Origin: Symsagittifera roscoffensis
Taxonomy: Eukaryota; Xenacoelomorpha; Acoela; Convolutidae
Assembly: GCF_963678635.1 (NCBI RefSeq)
Contig: NC_087071.1
Span: forward strand, 11,361,088 to 11,425,087
Length of the DNA stretch: 64,000 nt
Reading direction: 5' to 3'
Part shown: one piece after another, positions 10,939 through 21,324 of the stretch
Layout of the letters: each line of letters begins with the position of its first letter
Position numbering within the stretch: the first letter of the stretch is position 1
Made by a program: the position numbers and the translations under genes
Notes under the pieces: model-generated
What the model saw: the letters and a program-made list of their open reading frames with translations, nothing else
Database searches by the model: none
What the model was told of the DNA's origin: nothing

Positions 10939-12063
10939 ATGAGAAATTTAAAATCATTGAGTAATAGTGAGCAGGTTTGCATGCTACCGAAACCAAACAG
11001 TCAAAGTTCGGTAGTTTCAGGCCGGAGCTTTTCCATCACACGAAACGGGCTGAGTGTGAGTGTATTGTTGAAAACACTGGACACAACGATTTCAATCAAG
11101 CGAGAAAGGAAACTTGGGTACACGTTGCCAATTAGGATGAACACTGAAAAAACGCTGTCCAACTCATGCTGAAAAAACGCTGAGTAAAAGACTGTCCAAC
11201 TCATGCAAATAAAGATCTGGTTCTAAAACGAAATATTGAAAACTTGAAAAAAAAAAAATTTTCTACGAGATCTGAAACAAATGACGAGGCGCATGACACC
11301 TCATAAACCGGTGGCGGGCCAACTGGAAAAAGAAATGCTGCTCGATATCAATATGATAAAACCTCCAAAGTCACCTTGAGCTTTTGGAAATGTTTTGTCT
11401 TAAAAGAAAGGGTGACAGCTAAAGTTCTGTTGTGACTTTCGCTACCTCAAAGCGGTGACCGTAAAGAACGCCTACATAAAACCACGCTTAGACGAGAAAA
11501 ACTCAAAATTTGGCGATGCCAAGTTTCTACCATACTGGGCCTGGTTTCTGCCTTCCGGCAGGTTCTCCTGATAAAAAAGTTAGAGAGAAGACCGGACTTG
11601 CTTGTGAGTGGAGATGTTACCAGTGGAAGAGGATGCTTTTTGTCTTGTGCAATGCGACGCTACCTTTGAAAGACTCAATGCTCAGGCTTCGAATAGCATA
11701 ACAAAGAAGTATGTGAATCTCGTGATGTGCTATATGAATGACGCAATGATAGCGACACCCACCTAAGCAGACCATTTTGACAGACTCAATGAAGTCTTTG
11801 ACTGCATGAAGAGAGCTGGCTTAAAATGAAAACCCTCGAAATGTAGAATCCTTAAAAAAAGTATCTGTGAAGAATAGAAGACAGGCATGTCGTGATTCGG
11901 ATGCGGTGGAGGCTGTATTAACATGGAAGACCCCCAAAACGGACAGGCAGCGGATGAGATTCCTAGGATTTGCGAATTGTTATCAAGAATTCACAAAACG
12001 ATACGCAGACAATTTCTACCCGATGCAGCAACTGATTCTCAACAAAGGGAAGAAATTCGAATG
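10939..12063 (+). pseudogene. Reverse transcriptase, decayed (family 1)
   Basis: Pieces in order: a start near 10,939 similar to the post-protease region of the minus copies (SFSITRNGLSVSVLL); an RT core piece at 11,510-11,701 with CYQWKRMLFVLCNATLPL; and a degenerate catalytic box CYMNDAM near 11,730-11,750, where Y-x-D-D has become YMND. The RT thumb/connection follows (LTWKTPKTDRQRMRFLGFAN, then YPMQQL) at 11,915-12,050. Stops separate the pieces. A duplication of a GCTGAAAAAACGCTG-type unit lies at 11,131-11,215. The loss of the second catalytic aspartate alone would inactivate it. Confidence 0.7.
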
Positions 12064-12108
12064 AAATGAAAGAGCTCAGGAAGCCTTTGAGAGTATAAAG
12101 CGAGAACC

Positions 12109-12801
12109 GTGCGAAGCGCAAGTGCTACGCATACACACAGAGAAAGACATGCCAATTCCGGAATATGGCATCACGTGTTGACCGACACTGAGATGAAATG
12201 CGGTGCACCGGAAGCAGAAAAGTTTGCGCTAGTTAAATTGGTGGAGAAGTACCGCGCCTACTTGGGGAGTGCTTTCTTTAAGTTGCGTGTCGACATCCAA
12301 TCCCTATCCTGGTTGAAGACATACTCGGTGGAACAGAGATATATTGGTAGTTGGATTATCAAGTTGGATGGCTGCGACTTGGATATGTTGCTACCTTTGA
12401 ACCTGGTTCAACATGAACTCTCTCGTATAAACATAAACAGCCTCTCACTGCTAGATAAATCGGTTCAGTTCACACCAGAAGGGATGCTGATGCTGCGTGA
12501 ATTGTGTCAAAGAGAAGTGACTAGAGATGAACCTGAATGGGCAGCAGCAATGGCATTCCTAACAGTTAGCGAGTTAGCACGAATAAGAACATTAAGTTGC
12601 CAGCACAAAGAAAATGAAAGGGATTATAGGACAGTAGTTCATCAACTAGTATACTCAATTCCTCAAATAGTTTTAATGAGAACATCATATCATACAAAAA
12701 AAAGAACAGGAGATTGGGACTCAGAAAAAGATAGTCACCTTCGAGGAACCCGATCAAGAAATGATAGATGTCGAATCGAAAAACTGAGAGCAAGAGATTA
12801 A
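12109..12801 (+). pseudogene. RNase H region and linker to integrase (family 1)
   Basis: This is the longest open frame of the element (230 codons). The N-terminal third is RNase H-like: APEAEKFALVKLVEKYRAYL is the helix that follows the first catalytic part, and RVDIQSLSWLKTY corresponds to the strand with an aspartate before the conserved leucine/tryptophan. The remainder (residues about 100-230) is the charged linker seen before integrase in gypsy-like elements. The expected acidic first motif upstream is degraded. RNase H would remove the RNA strand during cDNA synthesis. The ORF length may simply reflect chance preservation. Confidence 0.65.
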
Positions 12802-13619
12802 GTCTGGGGAGTCGGACGTTTAAAAATTGAATACATATATGGACGAGACCAGTCGGGCCAGCTTTTGTGCGGGGAAAAATTGGTTGAGTAGATCGTGTAC
12901 ATCAGAACCTGCCGTAGAGACATGGTCCACGACAGGCTCATCTGTCGATGACACTTCGAGGAAATCAGAGATAGACACGTACAATGTTAAGAACTCAAGC
13001 ACGGCATCACAATTGTCAGAGTTGGCGATCCACATATTATTGTTGGAGATTCGAGCAAGAAACTTGGATAAGGAAGCGTATCAATCCTGATCCCAAGAGA
13101 GAAAGTCTTTGATAACGCAGCAGATGACCTGGAGATGAAAGCGGTGTCAAACGTTCGGTGAGCCTTTTACCGCAGAAGAAAGCAGTCGGGACTGACTTTC
13201 AACCACTCAAACAAGAGACACAGCCATTGGCAAAAATTTGGTGTGTTACGATGGAAGATGACCCGTATCAGCCCGATGAGCTGAACAGTCGCTGGAGGGT
13301 AATGAAGACATAATTCAAGGCAAGAGCCACACTCTTGGATTTACTAAAAGCGCAGAGAAATTACCACATGACAAGTAGCTTGAAAGAAGGGTCAAAATTG
13401 GGTCATCAGACAGAAGAGATCTGGAAGAAAACAGTTACAGGATCTTGGGACAGTACTATATGCAGAGAGAGGCAAGGTCATATCTGAACAAGGATAGGAA
13501 CGTTGCTTGCAAAAAAAAGAGAAGAGGACAAGAGGCCGCAACACTACTAAACAGCATTTTTATTCAGGTCACAAGATCAGATGGGCCACCAGTGAATTAA
13601 TAAGGTAAACCAGAGCTTC

Positions 13620-14194
13620 TTAAAATACTTTGAATTGCCTGGAATGGAAAAGGAACGCGACAAGTGGGTGACAGCATGTCTTTTATGCTAACATGTGAAA
13701 GATCTCATTAAATTGCGATTCCCAATTCAGTTGATCGAGTCATCCGAGTTAAATGAAGTGGTGCAGATTAATTTCAGAAGACTCGTATGACAGATATTGA
13801 CCATAATCGGGCCCTGGTGATGATTGATCAATTCACAAAGTATGCAGAGGACGTGCCCTGCATAACTGCCTCAGCCGAAGAGACATGCAATCATCTGATT
13901 ATCACATGGATAGCAAGACATGGATGCCCAATGACATCCCAAACAGACAATGGAACAGCCTATGTAGAAGAGCATTCTAAGGAGCTGACGAGAAGTTCTC
14001 AAGTAGCTCAGGCTCATTCTACGACGTATCACCCCCAAACAAACGGCTTAGTTGAAAGACAAAATCGGACTCTGGTGTCCATGTTGAGAGTGTATTGTTC
14101 TCGATGCATAACCAATTGGGATAGATGTCTGACACAAGGAATTAGAGACTACATAAGTACGCAACAAACCGCCACAAAAAATGGTCCGAATTGA
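13620..14194 (+). pseudogene. Integrase core, partly open (family 1)
   Basis: A C-x2-C remnant (TACLLC) lies near 13,675 in a broken frame. An open frame from 13,787 to 14,194 holds VMIDQFTKYAEDVPC (strand after the first aspartate), SQTDNGTAYV (second catalytic aspartate) and TYHPQTNGLVERQNRTL (catalytic glutamate in VER). This is the standard gypsy integrase core, which inserts cDNA into chromosomes. The first catalytic aspartate segment, just upstream, is in another frame. The HH half of the zinc domain was not found. Confidence 0.75.
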
Positions 14195-14199
14195 TGGTG

Positions 14200-14760
14200 G
14201 CTGGACATGAATAGGCCTTGCTTTTGACTTTCTTTTACCCGTTGTATAAATTAAAGAAAACATAGCCACAAGTTTTTGTAAGTGATGTAATTAGATGTCA
14301 GCAGGAGCTAAACGATTTTTGTAGACGCAATATGCAACAAACTCAGACGAGGCAGAGGAAAAGGTTTGAATAAGAAAGCAACTGTTGCAAAGTCTTACTC
14401 AGTAGGAGACTACGTGCAGTGTGGGTTTTTCAGAACATTATACTACCAAAAGGAACAAAGAAGCTCCTGAAGAAGTGGGGGACCGTTCATGATAACGGAA
14501 TTGCATCCGGAGCAACGTTTTTACAGACTAAGCACCAGCCGAGCTGAGCACTTTGGGAACATTAAGCCACACAACCCATCCTCAGAGGACTGGCGTATAC
14601 CTGAAGACAAGAGGGAGGGCAATTATCTGATGATGGACCCTTTCTGCGAGGTCAATGAGAAATGTACCAATGAAAAGGACGATGGGAACTAAGCTCTGGA
14701 ATGAGGAGGATGAGGAAACCTTACACTACGCAGAAGAGAAATGGTAAAACCCCGAGCAGA
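14200..14760 (+). pseudogene. Integrase C-terminal tail (family 1)
   Basis: After a stop, frames at about 14,395-14,692 contain VGDYVQCGFF, then GPFMITELHPEQRFYRLSTS, and end with an acidic segment (EVNEKCTNEKDDGN). This fits the GPF/Y-type C-terminal module of Ty3/gypsy integrases, where a kinked strand with GPF/Y precedes a variable tail. Frame changes separate the parts. The element sequence ends somewhere between 14,700 and 14,830, where the opposite-strand SGNH ORF begins. Confidence 0.55.
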
Positions 14761-14812
14761 TAGAGGTTCTCAAGAACATAGAACCGGATCTACCCTTTTC
14801 AAGACAAACAAG

Positions 14813-16130
14813 TCAAAGTAACAGGACAAGAACCCACCTGCTCTCTGTGGTAAACAGAGCCCTTGAGATATCGTTGCTGCGCAGCATTACTATCAACTTG
14901 TCCAGTTGATCTTCGTTCCGGAAATCCATCATGTTGATCGCTTGGGCCACGGAGGCTCCTCCAAAGGATATAACAGTCGTCTGACCACTCACAAAGATCT
15001 CGTTCAGATCCCTCACCAAGCTTTCCCCTACAATCAGATGACGACTCCCTGAAGGAACTGCTTGATTTCCGATGACAGAGTTCCAGCTCATCCCGTTCAG
15101 TCAATCTCTGGTGTGCTCCGCGGGCACTTGCAAAAAGAAGTTGCGGACCGCAAGATTCTTCTTGATGTCTACCACACGAGATCTCAAACAAGTCTCGCCA
15201 CGTTTCGGGATCGCTGGCACAATCGCCTGTGTTGCTCGCTCTGAGTTGCTTGAAGAGCGGTTTTTGATTTTGGGAAGGGACGACACTGCCCAGTGTTCGT
15301 CCGCTGGTTCGTTGATTTCGTTCATCGCCGCTTTGACCACTTGTTTAAACGATTCTTGGAATTGAGGAGCCATGTAGGTGTCTGAAGGGTCGGGTGTAGT
15401 GTTCCTAAAACTCGATGCAGAATGCGACGCCTGCGGAGGGACCACGGGCTCCCTGGAACCGTACAGCTTCAGTGCTTTCATCCTGGATTGCGCGTCCTTG
15501 GGCTCTGGCGACATACGGACAAACTTAGCAATGTACAACTCCTTCAGGTGCCTTATTTCCTCCTCCTTGAGAAATATCTGTAACCCGTCATGTCTTTTCT
15601 TCCACTCGTCTCGTTCCTGGGAAATCGATTTTCACTCTTCCAAGTTGACATGCATTTCCTGTCAATCCATCTCCTTCTTGACTCTATCTCTCCAGTTGTT
15701 TCCGAAATCAGGATCTCCATCTCGTTCATTTTGACTTTCTTGGATGAAGGAGCTGCTGTTGAGAAATCTGCCGAGTGTGGTGGGCCCGGCTCATCACCTG
15801 ATCGTTTTGCTCCTATAAGAGGCTGCGCAGGCCTGACAGGTAGGGGCATCTCCCCTAACCGGTAATCCCTTTCCTCGTCTAGCTCTAGCTCACGAGCTAA
15901 GTCATGACCAGTCATCTCTCCTCGTCGCCATCTCATGAGCCTATTTCAGTCTCTCTCGAAGGTCCCGGACTCGCCAAAGGCCAACATCAATACTACTTCC
16001 GTGGGACGATCGATGCGGTCTTCTCTTCTCACCCATTGATGAGCGCGACGGTGAACATTGCCAGCTCCGGATCTTCTAGTGCAAAATTACAGTCAACCAA
16101 CCAATGATACACCTCGTCTAGAGTAGTCAT
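14813..16130 (-). pseudogene. Broken ORF with C-terminal SGNH-esterase-like domain
   Basis: A start at 16,130 opens MTTLDEVYHWLVDCNFALED and stops after 33 codons. After a frame change the reading continues through DRPTEVVLMLAFGESGTFE and then an ORF of 127 codons (15,936-15,553) with a basic, nuclear-signal-like stretch (SSKKVKMNE). Another frame change leads to ORF 15,538-15,101. A single in-frame TGA (15,101-15,103) separates this from ORF 15,091-14,813, which contains SRHLIVGESLVRDL, ISFGGASVAQAI and MLRSNDIS. These resemble SGNH-hydrolase block I (GDS, here GES at 15,020-15,028) and block III (G-x-N, here R-S-N). Esterase domains of this type occur in ORF1 of some CR1-like LINEs and in other invertebrate repeat proteins. 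The changed residues suggest loss of catalysis. Its 3' end abuts the plus-strand gypsy element. Confidence 0.55.
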
Positions 16131-16139
16131 TACTAGGCA

Positions 16140-17120
16140 CGCGGAGATAAAATCCATGAAGTCGTTGGTATCTCACAGCTTCTTTCGTGCCCGTCGTTTT
16201 TTTTTTCAATTTCAATCCTAAGATTGTAGATATCAATAAACAAATGTTTTGATCAATCACGATCTAAGAAAAACAAGTCGCAGTTTAGAACCATTACAAG
16301 CCATGTCATCTCCACAATAAAACGTCATTAATATCTTTTAAAATCAGTCAACTGGAACTTTTTTTGTTCTCTGTTTAAAAGCTCGCGCCAAGTTGGATTG
16401 TCCATTGTCTACCTGCGATCTTGTTAAAGTTGTATAATTGAACACTTACACAATACACATCTGGAAATTTCCAGCCACAACTACATAACCATCACATAAT
16501 CATAAGCACACAATAACACAAAATATCAACAGCATACATCAAAACTACTACACAAAAACCTGGTACCTAATAATTGTCCTAAAACCTAATCCTAGTACTT
16601 AACAAGTAAATTAATAAAAAGTATTAGCACTAAAAACAGCTCTAGTAAATTCTCACGTAACACTTTTTAGTTAAGTAAACCTCTATTTCTGTTTCTGCAA
16701 ATGTTATATGCACTAGGGCATATAGCTCTCGGAAACACATTCTCCTTTTGGGATCATAGACCGGCAAGGAGAGTGAGGCCACTCCTCTCTCAACCAGAAA
16801 ATCCATGAGTCAAGTTTGTGCCAGCACTACATTCTCAGGAATCACGTGTTGTCTGTCAGTGGCATTAGTTACCAAGAATCACAAGTATTCTCCTGTTATC
16901 TGTGATGCAACAGAGGGCAGCGCTATCATCCTTCCCACACCAGGCCTCTGTTTCCAAAAAACTCGATATTCTTGTGCAATCTCTTGAAGTCGGCTTCTAG
17001 TGCTGTTTTAAATTTTACATTCGCGGTTATCGCTATCGCGCACGTACGATCCGTGCGTATTAAGTCACTGTATGTGACACTGATGTAGTTTGAGTAGTCA
17101 TTCGGTATATCAAAATTTGA
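16140..17120. other. Non-coding gap between SGNH remnant and gypsy array
   Basis: The sequence is AT-rich between 16,190 and 16,700 with many ACA/CAA-rich stretches. Between 16,730 and 17,000 it is more GC-rich, without a supported reading frame. No RNA gene was seen. The GC-rich part may be a worn end of the neighbouring element. Confidence 0.4.
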
Positions 17121-17229
17121 TTAGAAAATTCGGTTTCTTAGCTTTCGGTCCAAAAAGCGGTTTCTTAGTTTTCTTGCCCTCCGTCCCCATTTCTCCTTTT
17201 TCCTTTGCCAATTTCTTATCATAAGAATT

Positions 17230-17830
17230 TCAGTGTGTGTGGGTCTTACCCCTACTCCCCGAACAAAAACTCCCAGAATCGAGAAGAACGAGATTGGTTT
17301 CGGGAACACGTAGGGGACTATCTGGAGCGACCCAGTTGCACTCGGTAATGTCGTGACTGATGTAATTGATGCTAGTCTGATCGTCATCCTGAATCGTCGG
17401 AATTAACTCCTTGGGATCTACAGGTATCAGCAGTCCTTTTACAGAGCGTTGTCTGCCCTGTACATCCAATAAGTGTGCTGTCGGATCGGCTTCACAGCCT
17501 ATTTTGAGCGCACCTTGCTCAAGCATGACATTTTGTCCAATCCTGTACCTTAAGCTCTTCTCGACCGATGTAGATCCATCCTATTCGGTCAATTGCATTG
17601 GTCACGTGACCTTTCGTGCAAATGTTTATGCCGTCTACGTTCATCAGAGTCGGGTATGGGCCATAGACTTCTATACAATGTCCAACTACACTCATCAGTC
17701 TCGGCCCATCTGTTGTGAGTAACCATCTCACTGCCCTAGAATCCAACTTGGGTTCTTTTTCTTTCAAGTTGTCTGCATAGGTTTCCAGTTGTACCAGCAT
17801 AATCTCAGACTGGTCAGTCAAATTCTTCAC
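17230..17830 (-). pseudogene. Gag tail plus truncated protease start
   Basis: Frame 17,830-17,519 contains LTDQSEIMLVQLETYADNLK and SRAVRWLLTTDGPRLM and ends with IYIGREELKVQDWTK and a TGA. An overlapping frame (17,526-17,230) then starts the protease side with VMLEQGALKIGCEA and LLDVQGRQRSVKGLL. The active-site part is deleted, and unrelated sequence follows immediately. The same gag/protease frame change is present in copies at 22.2 and 24.3 kb. The segment duplicates material at 18.2-18.55 kb. Confidence 0.65.
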
Positions 17831-18950
17831 TACCTGATGACCTGCGGCCGATAATATTCACATTATTTTGTCCCCTCTCTTGTCAAGCCAAAGGTCTTTT
17901 CTGAGTTGACATTAAACTTCAGACCCATTTCTTGAATTTCTGGTTGTTCTCTGCTTTCGTTGTCTTCTCTAGGATCCCACGTTTCTCGCGCATCTCTGTG
18001 TTTTCCAGTTCAGACCTCACCCGTTGTTCAACTTCTTCCGTGGCCAGCTCTTGCTGAACATTCTGTAGTGCGGTCCGTACGCTAGGTCATAATCTACTTT
18101 GAGCGCACTAGCTGACTCAGCCTCCAGGTTCCGGACAACCACGTCATCAGGCAAGACCATCACTTTTTAGTCGTGAATGTGCCTTGTATTACTTCTTTCT
18201 TTCTTGACTGAGCTTCGTTCATTAGGCATGCTGGACTAGACTTGACTCGTGAAAACACCTCTTCATGGCAGGCATGGGCGTGTAAATACTTATGCCGTCT
18301 ACGTTCATCAGAGCCGGGTATGGGCCATAGACTTCTATATAATGTCCAACTACTCTCATCAGTCTCGGCCCATCTGTTGTGAATAACCATCTCACGGCCC
18401 TGGAATCCAACTTGGGTGCTTTTTCTTTCAAGTAGTCTGCATAGATTTCTAGTTGTACCAGCATAATCTCAGACTGTTCAGTCAAATTTTTCACTACCTG
18501 ATGACCTGCGACCGATAATATTGACTTTATTTTTGTCCCCTCTGTTGTCAATTCAAAAGTCTTTTCTTAGATGACATTCAACTTCAGAACCCGTTTCTTG
18601 GATTTCTGGTTGTCCTTTGCTTTCGCTGTCTTCTCTAGGATCTCAAGTTTCTCGCGCAGCTCTGTGTTTTCCAGTTCAGACCTCACCCATTGTTCAACTT
18701 CTTTCGTGGCCAGCTCTTGCTGAACATTCTGTAGCGCGGTCCGGGCCAGTAGGTCATAATCTACTTTGAGCGCGCTAGCTGACTCACCTCTAGCTTCGAG
18801 GCAACCGCGTCATCAGGCAAGATCTTCACTTTTTAGTCGTGAATGGGCCTTGTATTACTTCTTTCTTCCGCGACTAAGTTTCGTTCATTACGCATGCTCG
18901 ACTAGCCTTGACTCCTGAAAACACCTCTTCATGGCAGGGATGTTTCTTGA
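17630..18950 (-). repeat. Tandem duplication, period about 664 bp
   Basis: The block ttatgccgtctacgttcatcag occurs at about 17,628 and 18,292, and the following several hundred bases align (gag tail, lysine-rich ITQGTFTTKK-like segment, CHEEVF segment). At the junction near 18,270-18,290 the gag tail reading VDGISIY is joined directly to the CHEEVFSRVK part of the next unit. The copies differ by scattered substitutions, so this duplication is older than the 1,113-bp array. Confidence 0.6.
18160..18870 (-). pseudogene. Gag tail copy, interrupted
   Basis: Contains the coiled stretch with TALQNVQQELATKE and a following charged segment (about 18,780-18,600), then ORF 18,551-18,222 with LTEQSEIMLVQLEIYADYLK and SRAVRWLFTTDGPRLMRVV. 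The ORF ends at the tandem-duplication junction. It is the C-terminal part of Gag, downstream of the zinc knuckles. Its function within Gag is unknown. Confidence 0.6.
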
Positions 18951-19634
18951 CCCCTACTGCATCCCAGAACTGAGTCCAGTCCGATTTGAAATGACCTTCC
19001 AGATTGCAGAAGAAGCAACTCGGTCCATACTTCAATATGAGGCCTCTCACATATTCTTCGTGGTCCTCGTCGGTTGCGTCAACATCGTCAAGAAAGTAAC
19101 CAATCGCTTTCATGTTTTGCTTGTAAGTGGAACAGGCTGAAATGTGATGGTCCATTAAATCATAATTAGACATGACCTCGTTTTGTCCATGTCGTTACGA
19201 GGTTTTTATCAATCAGAACTTGTGCCGGTGTCCATTCCGCTGTAGTTGCCGTAGTTGATGTAGCGGTTTTGAGCCCTTGGTTTTATGAGCTGATAGTCAC
19301 GTGATTTCATGCGCAAATCTTCGGTTGTCGGCAAGAAGTCCGTTGACAAGGTAAAGTGTGCGGCCAGTATGGTTTTCAATTCATCACTCTTTACTCCATC
19401 CATGAATTTCGTGGCTATGGCCAAATTCCGTTCGGAGATCCTTTCATCGGGGTTACTTCTCCTACTGAGCACTTCGAGGTCATCCGAAAATTTGTCGATG
19501 AACTCATCTTCTCTTTGACGCCTCTTTTCAAACGACTCCATAGCCTGATGTCCCTTTACATGCAAGCCGAAACAATTCAGCAAGCTGTCGATAATTTTGC
19601 GTGAACTGTATTGTTCATTCAATGTTTTCGACAT
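18874..19634 (-). pseudogene. Gag capsid and zinc-knuckle copy
   Basis: ORF 19,634-19,209 is capsid-like: an all-helical segment with FEKRRQREDEFIDKFSDDLE followed by the QNRYINYGNYSG linker. After a stop and frame change, ORF 19,173-18,874 carries the knuckle region: first-knuckle remnant HHISACSTYKQNMKAIG, then CFFCNLEGHFKSDW, where the final zinc cysteine is tryptophan. The C-terminal end reaches CHEEVFSGVKASRACVMNE. The plus copy loses the same cysteine to phenylalanine, and the copies at 22.5 and 24.65 kb instead lose the second cysteine and the histidine. Confidence 0.7.
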
Positions 19635-19731
19635 GACACAGCCTAGGGCCGTGCCCTCTAAATTACTTGTCAGTTCTCTACTCTCGTGTGTCTTGGAGAT
19701 ATTCTCTTCCTCAAAATGCTAATATACAGTG

Positions 19732-20235
19732 CTAACCAGGTATCAATACAGTCATCAGACTCGTGCTTGTACGACTTCGGTTTCTTGAGTGTTCTTCGTG
19801 GCCCCTCTCCTCTCTCAGTAGACGTCGAGAGTTTAGTAATAAACGTCTCAAGAGACCGTTTAATAGCTCAAACATTGAATCGTTTATCGTAGTGTCATGC
19901 AAGACGCTGGTCAAATCTGGTGCTGATCTGACATGCGGTCCTGTGGGCAAACGTGCCCCCGATGAGAAATCCTCTTCTGGCGTGATTGAATTCATCCAAC
20001 GTGCGCTCGATTCGGCTGCCCTTGATCTCTCCCTTTGGTTAGGCTCAAAGCTCTTTCTTGATCTCGGTTGGGCCCCCACATGACTGTGAATTCCGGATCC
20101 GTCAGTCGCCTGACGCGAATCCTTCTTTTGACCGGAACGACTCTCTCCGTTACTACCGATCAAGATTTCATCAAGCTTCCGCATCATAAGGTCAACCTTG
20201 GCATCTAATCTCTTCTCCAAGATAGTTCGCGCTTG
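19732..20235 (-). pseudogene. Gag N-terminal region, truncated and frameshifted
   Basis: ORF 20,220-19,732 begins inside the coiled-coil part (MEKRLDAKVDLMMRKLDEIL) and continues through the basic serine/arginine segment (SFEPNQRERSRAAESSARW) and LPTGPHVRSAPDL. Near its end the frame differs from that of the copies at 26-28 kb, so an indel has occurred. Immediately upstream (20,240) lies RT sequence of another copy, so the gag N-terminus has been cut off by the junction. Confidence 0.65.
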
Positions 20236-20239
20236 ATGT

Positions 20240-21294
20240 TGCTGAGTTTCTTACCCTTTCCTCAATTGCTGCATAGGCTAGATCTTACCAGCATACCCTT
20301 TGTTAATCTCTCGGTAGTAATTAGCGAATTCGTGGAATCTCATCAATTGCGTGTCGGTCGTCGGTGCCTTCCATGTCATTACTGCTTTAACTGCTTTAGA
20401 ATCTGGCTGACTCCGTGTTTATCTACAAGACAACCCAGATACTTGATCGAGTCTCTCAGGATTTCGCACATGGAGAGTTTACATTTCAGGCCGGCCTGTT
20501 TCATGCAAGTAAAGACTTTGTCCAGTCTCTCTATGTGGTCCTCCAGGATTGGTTTTGCAATCACCACGTCGTCAATTTAACCAAATATGAGGTTCCCATA
20601 ATTATAGTCACATTCTTGAGCGCCTGGGTCATCAATCGTTGAATTGTAGCCGTCGCATTGCTTAGTGCAAATGGTATCCTTTTCCACTGGAACAGCCCCA
20701 GCTCACACGCTAAAACCATTTCTTTCAATCCTGTTTACTGAGGGGCACTTGCCACAACGCAGAGTCAATAACTTTTGCGTCTCCCAATTTTGCGTCTCCC
20801 AAAACTCTTCGCGAGCCCAAGTCCGACGTCGTGAAGAAGTTTGAGGCTCTCATCGATGCGTGGGATCGGGTGTGCGCCCCTTATCGTTACCGCGTTCAAA
20901 TAAAGGAAATCACAACAAATCTAAATTGCCCCACATTCTTCCTAGCCATGACTACGTCACAAACCCACGGTGACTTCGACGGTTCAATCATGTCGTATTC
21001 CTTTAACATCTCAGTTTCTTTCCTGCAGGCTTCCGATTTATAAGGGTTCATTTTCCCAGCTCACTCCCTGTGAGGTACCGAACCCTCTTCTACCTCTATT
21101 CCATCTTCTACAAAATTGCAGCAACCTAGGTCGGCTTTATGTTTCGAAAAAACGTCTGCGTTCCGACTCAACACTGCTCCCAGAGATTCCAGTTCCTCAT
21201 CCGACATCTCGCCTTTCAGGTGTTCTATCGCAGTTAGGTGTTCCATCTCAGGTTGATTTGCTGCTAATTCTGTCTCTATCGTTCTCTCAGGCAA
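20240..21294 (-). pseudogene. Reverse transcriptase, 3'-truncated
   Basis: From 21,294 the frame gives the pre-RT segment (LSRNADVFSKHKADLGCCNF), then, past stops, a basic/helical part and SPWVCDVVMARKN near 20,930-20,970, the usual gypsy RT start. Next come FQWKRIPFALSNATATIQRL (about 20,640-20,700), then IDDVVIAKPILEDHIERLDK, in which the catalytic Y-x-D-D box has lost its tyrosine. KCKLSMCEILRDSIKYLGCL ends the palm. The connection (TWKAPTTDTQLMRF) reaches 20,250 and is cut at a junction with gag. RNase H and integrase are missing. Confidence 0.7.
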
Positions 21295-21324
21295 ATTCGA
21301 GCAACTATACAGCCCATCGTCTGT

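Larger units (their letters stand above)
8350..14800 (+). mobile_element. Decayed Ty3/gypsy-like LTR retroelement, family 1
   Basis: Domain order on the plus strand is gag (coiled part, two zinc knuckles), aspartic protease, reverse transcriptase, RNase H, integrase core and integrase tail. Integrase after RT/RNase H is the Ty3/gypsy order. All domains carry stops and frameshifts. The copy also shows several short tandem duplications of its own sequence (for example at 9267-9305, 9887-9947 and 11,131-11,215). No LTR pair was found by eye. The same family fills the opposite strand at 17-29 kb, where gag, protease and RT align well in translation. Confidence 0.8.

Noticed and set aside
14813-15191. 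Overlapping ORF 14,799-15,191 on the minus strand with serine-rich composition
   Set aside because: It is a shadow of the SGNH frame; the alternative frame contains the GES and SNDIS motifs.
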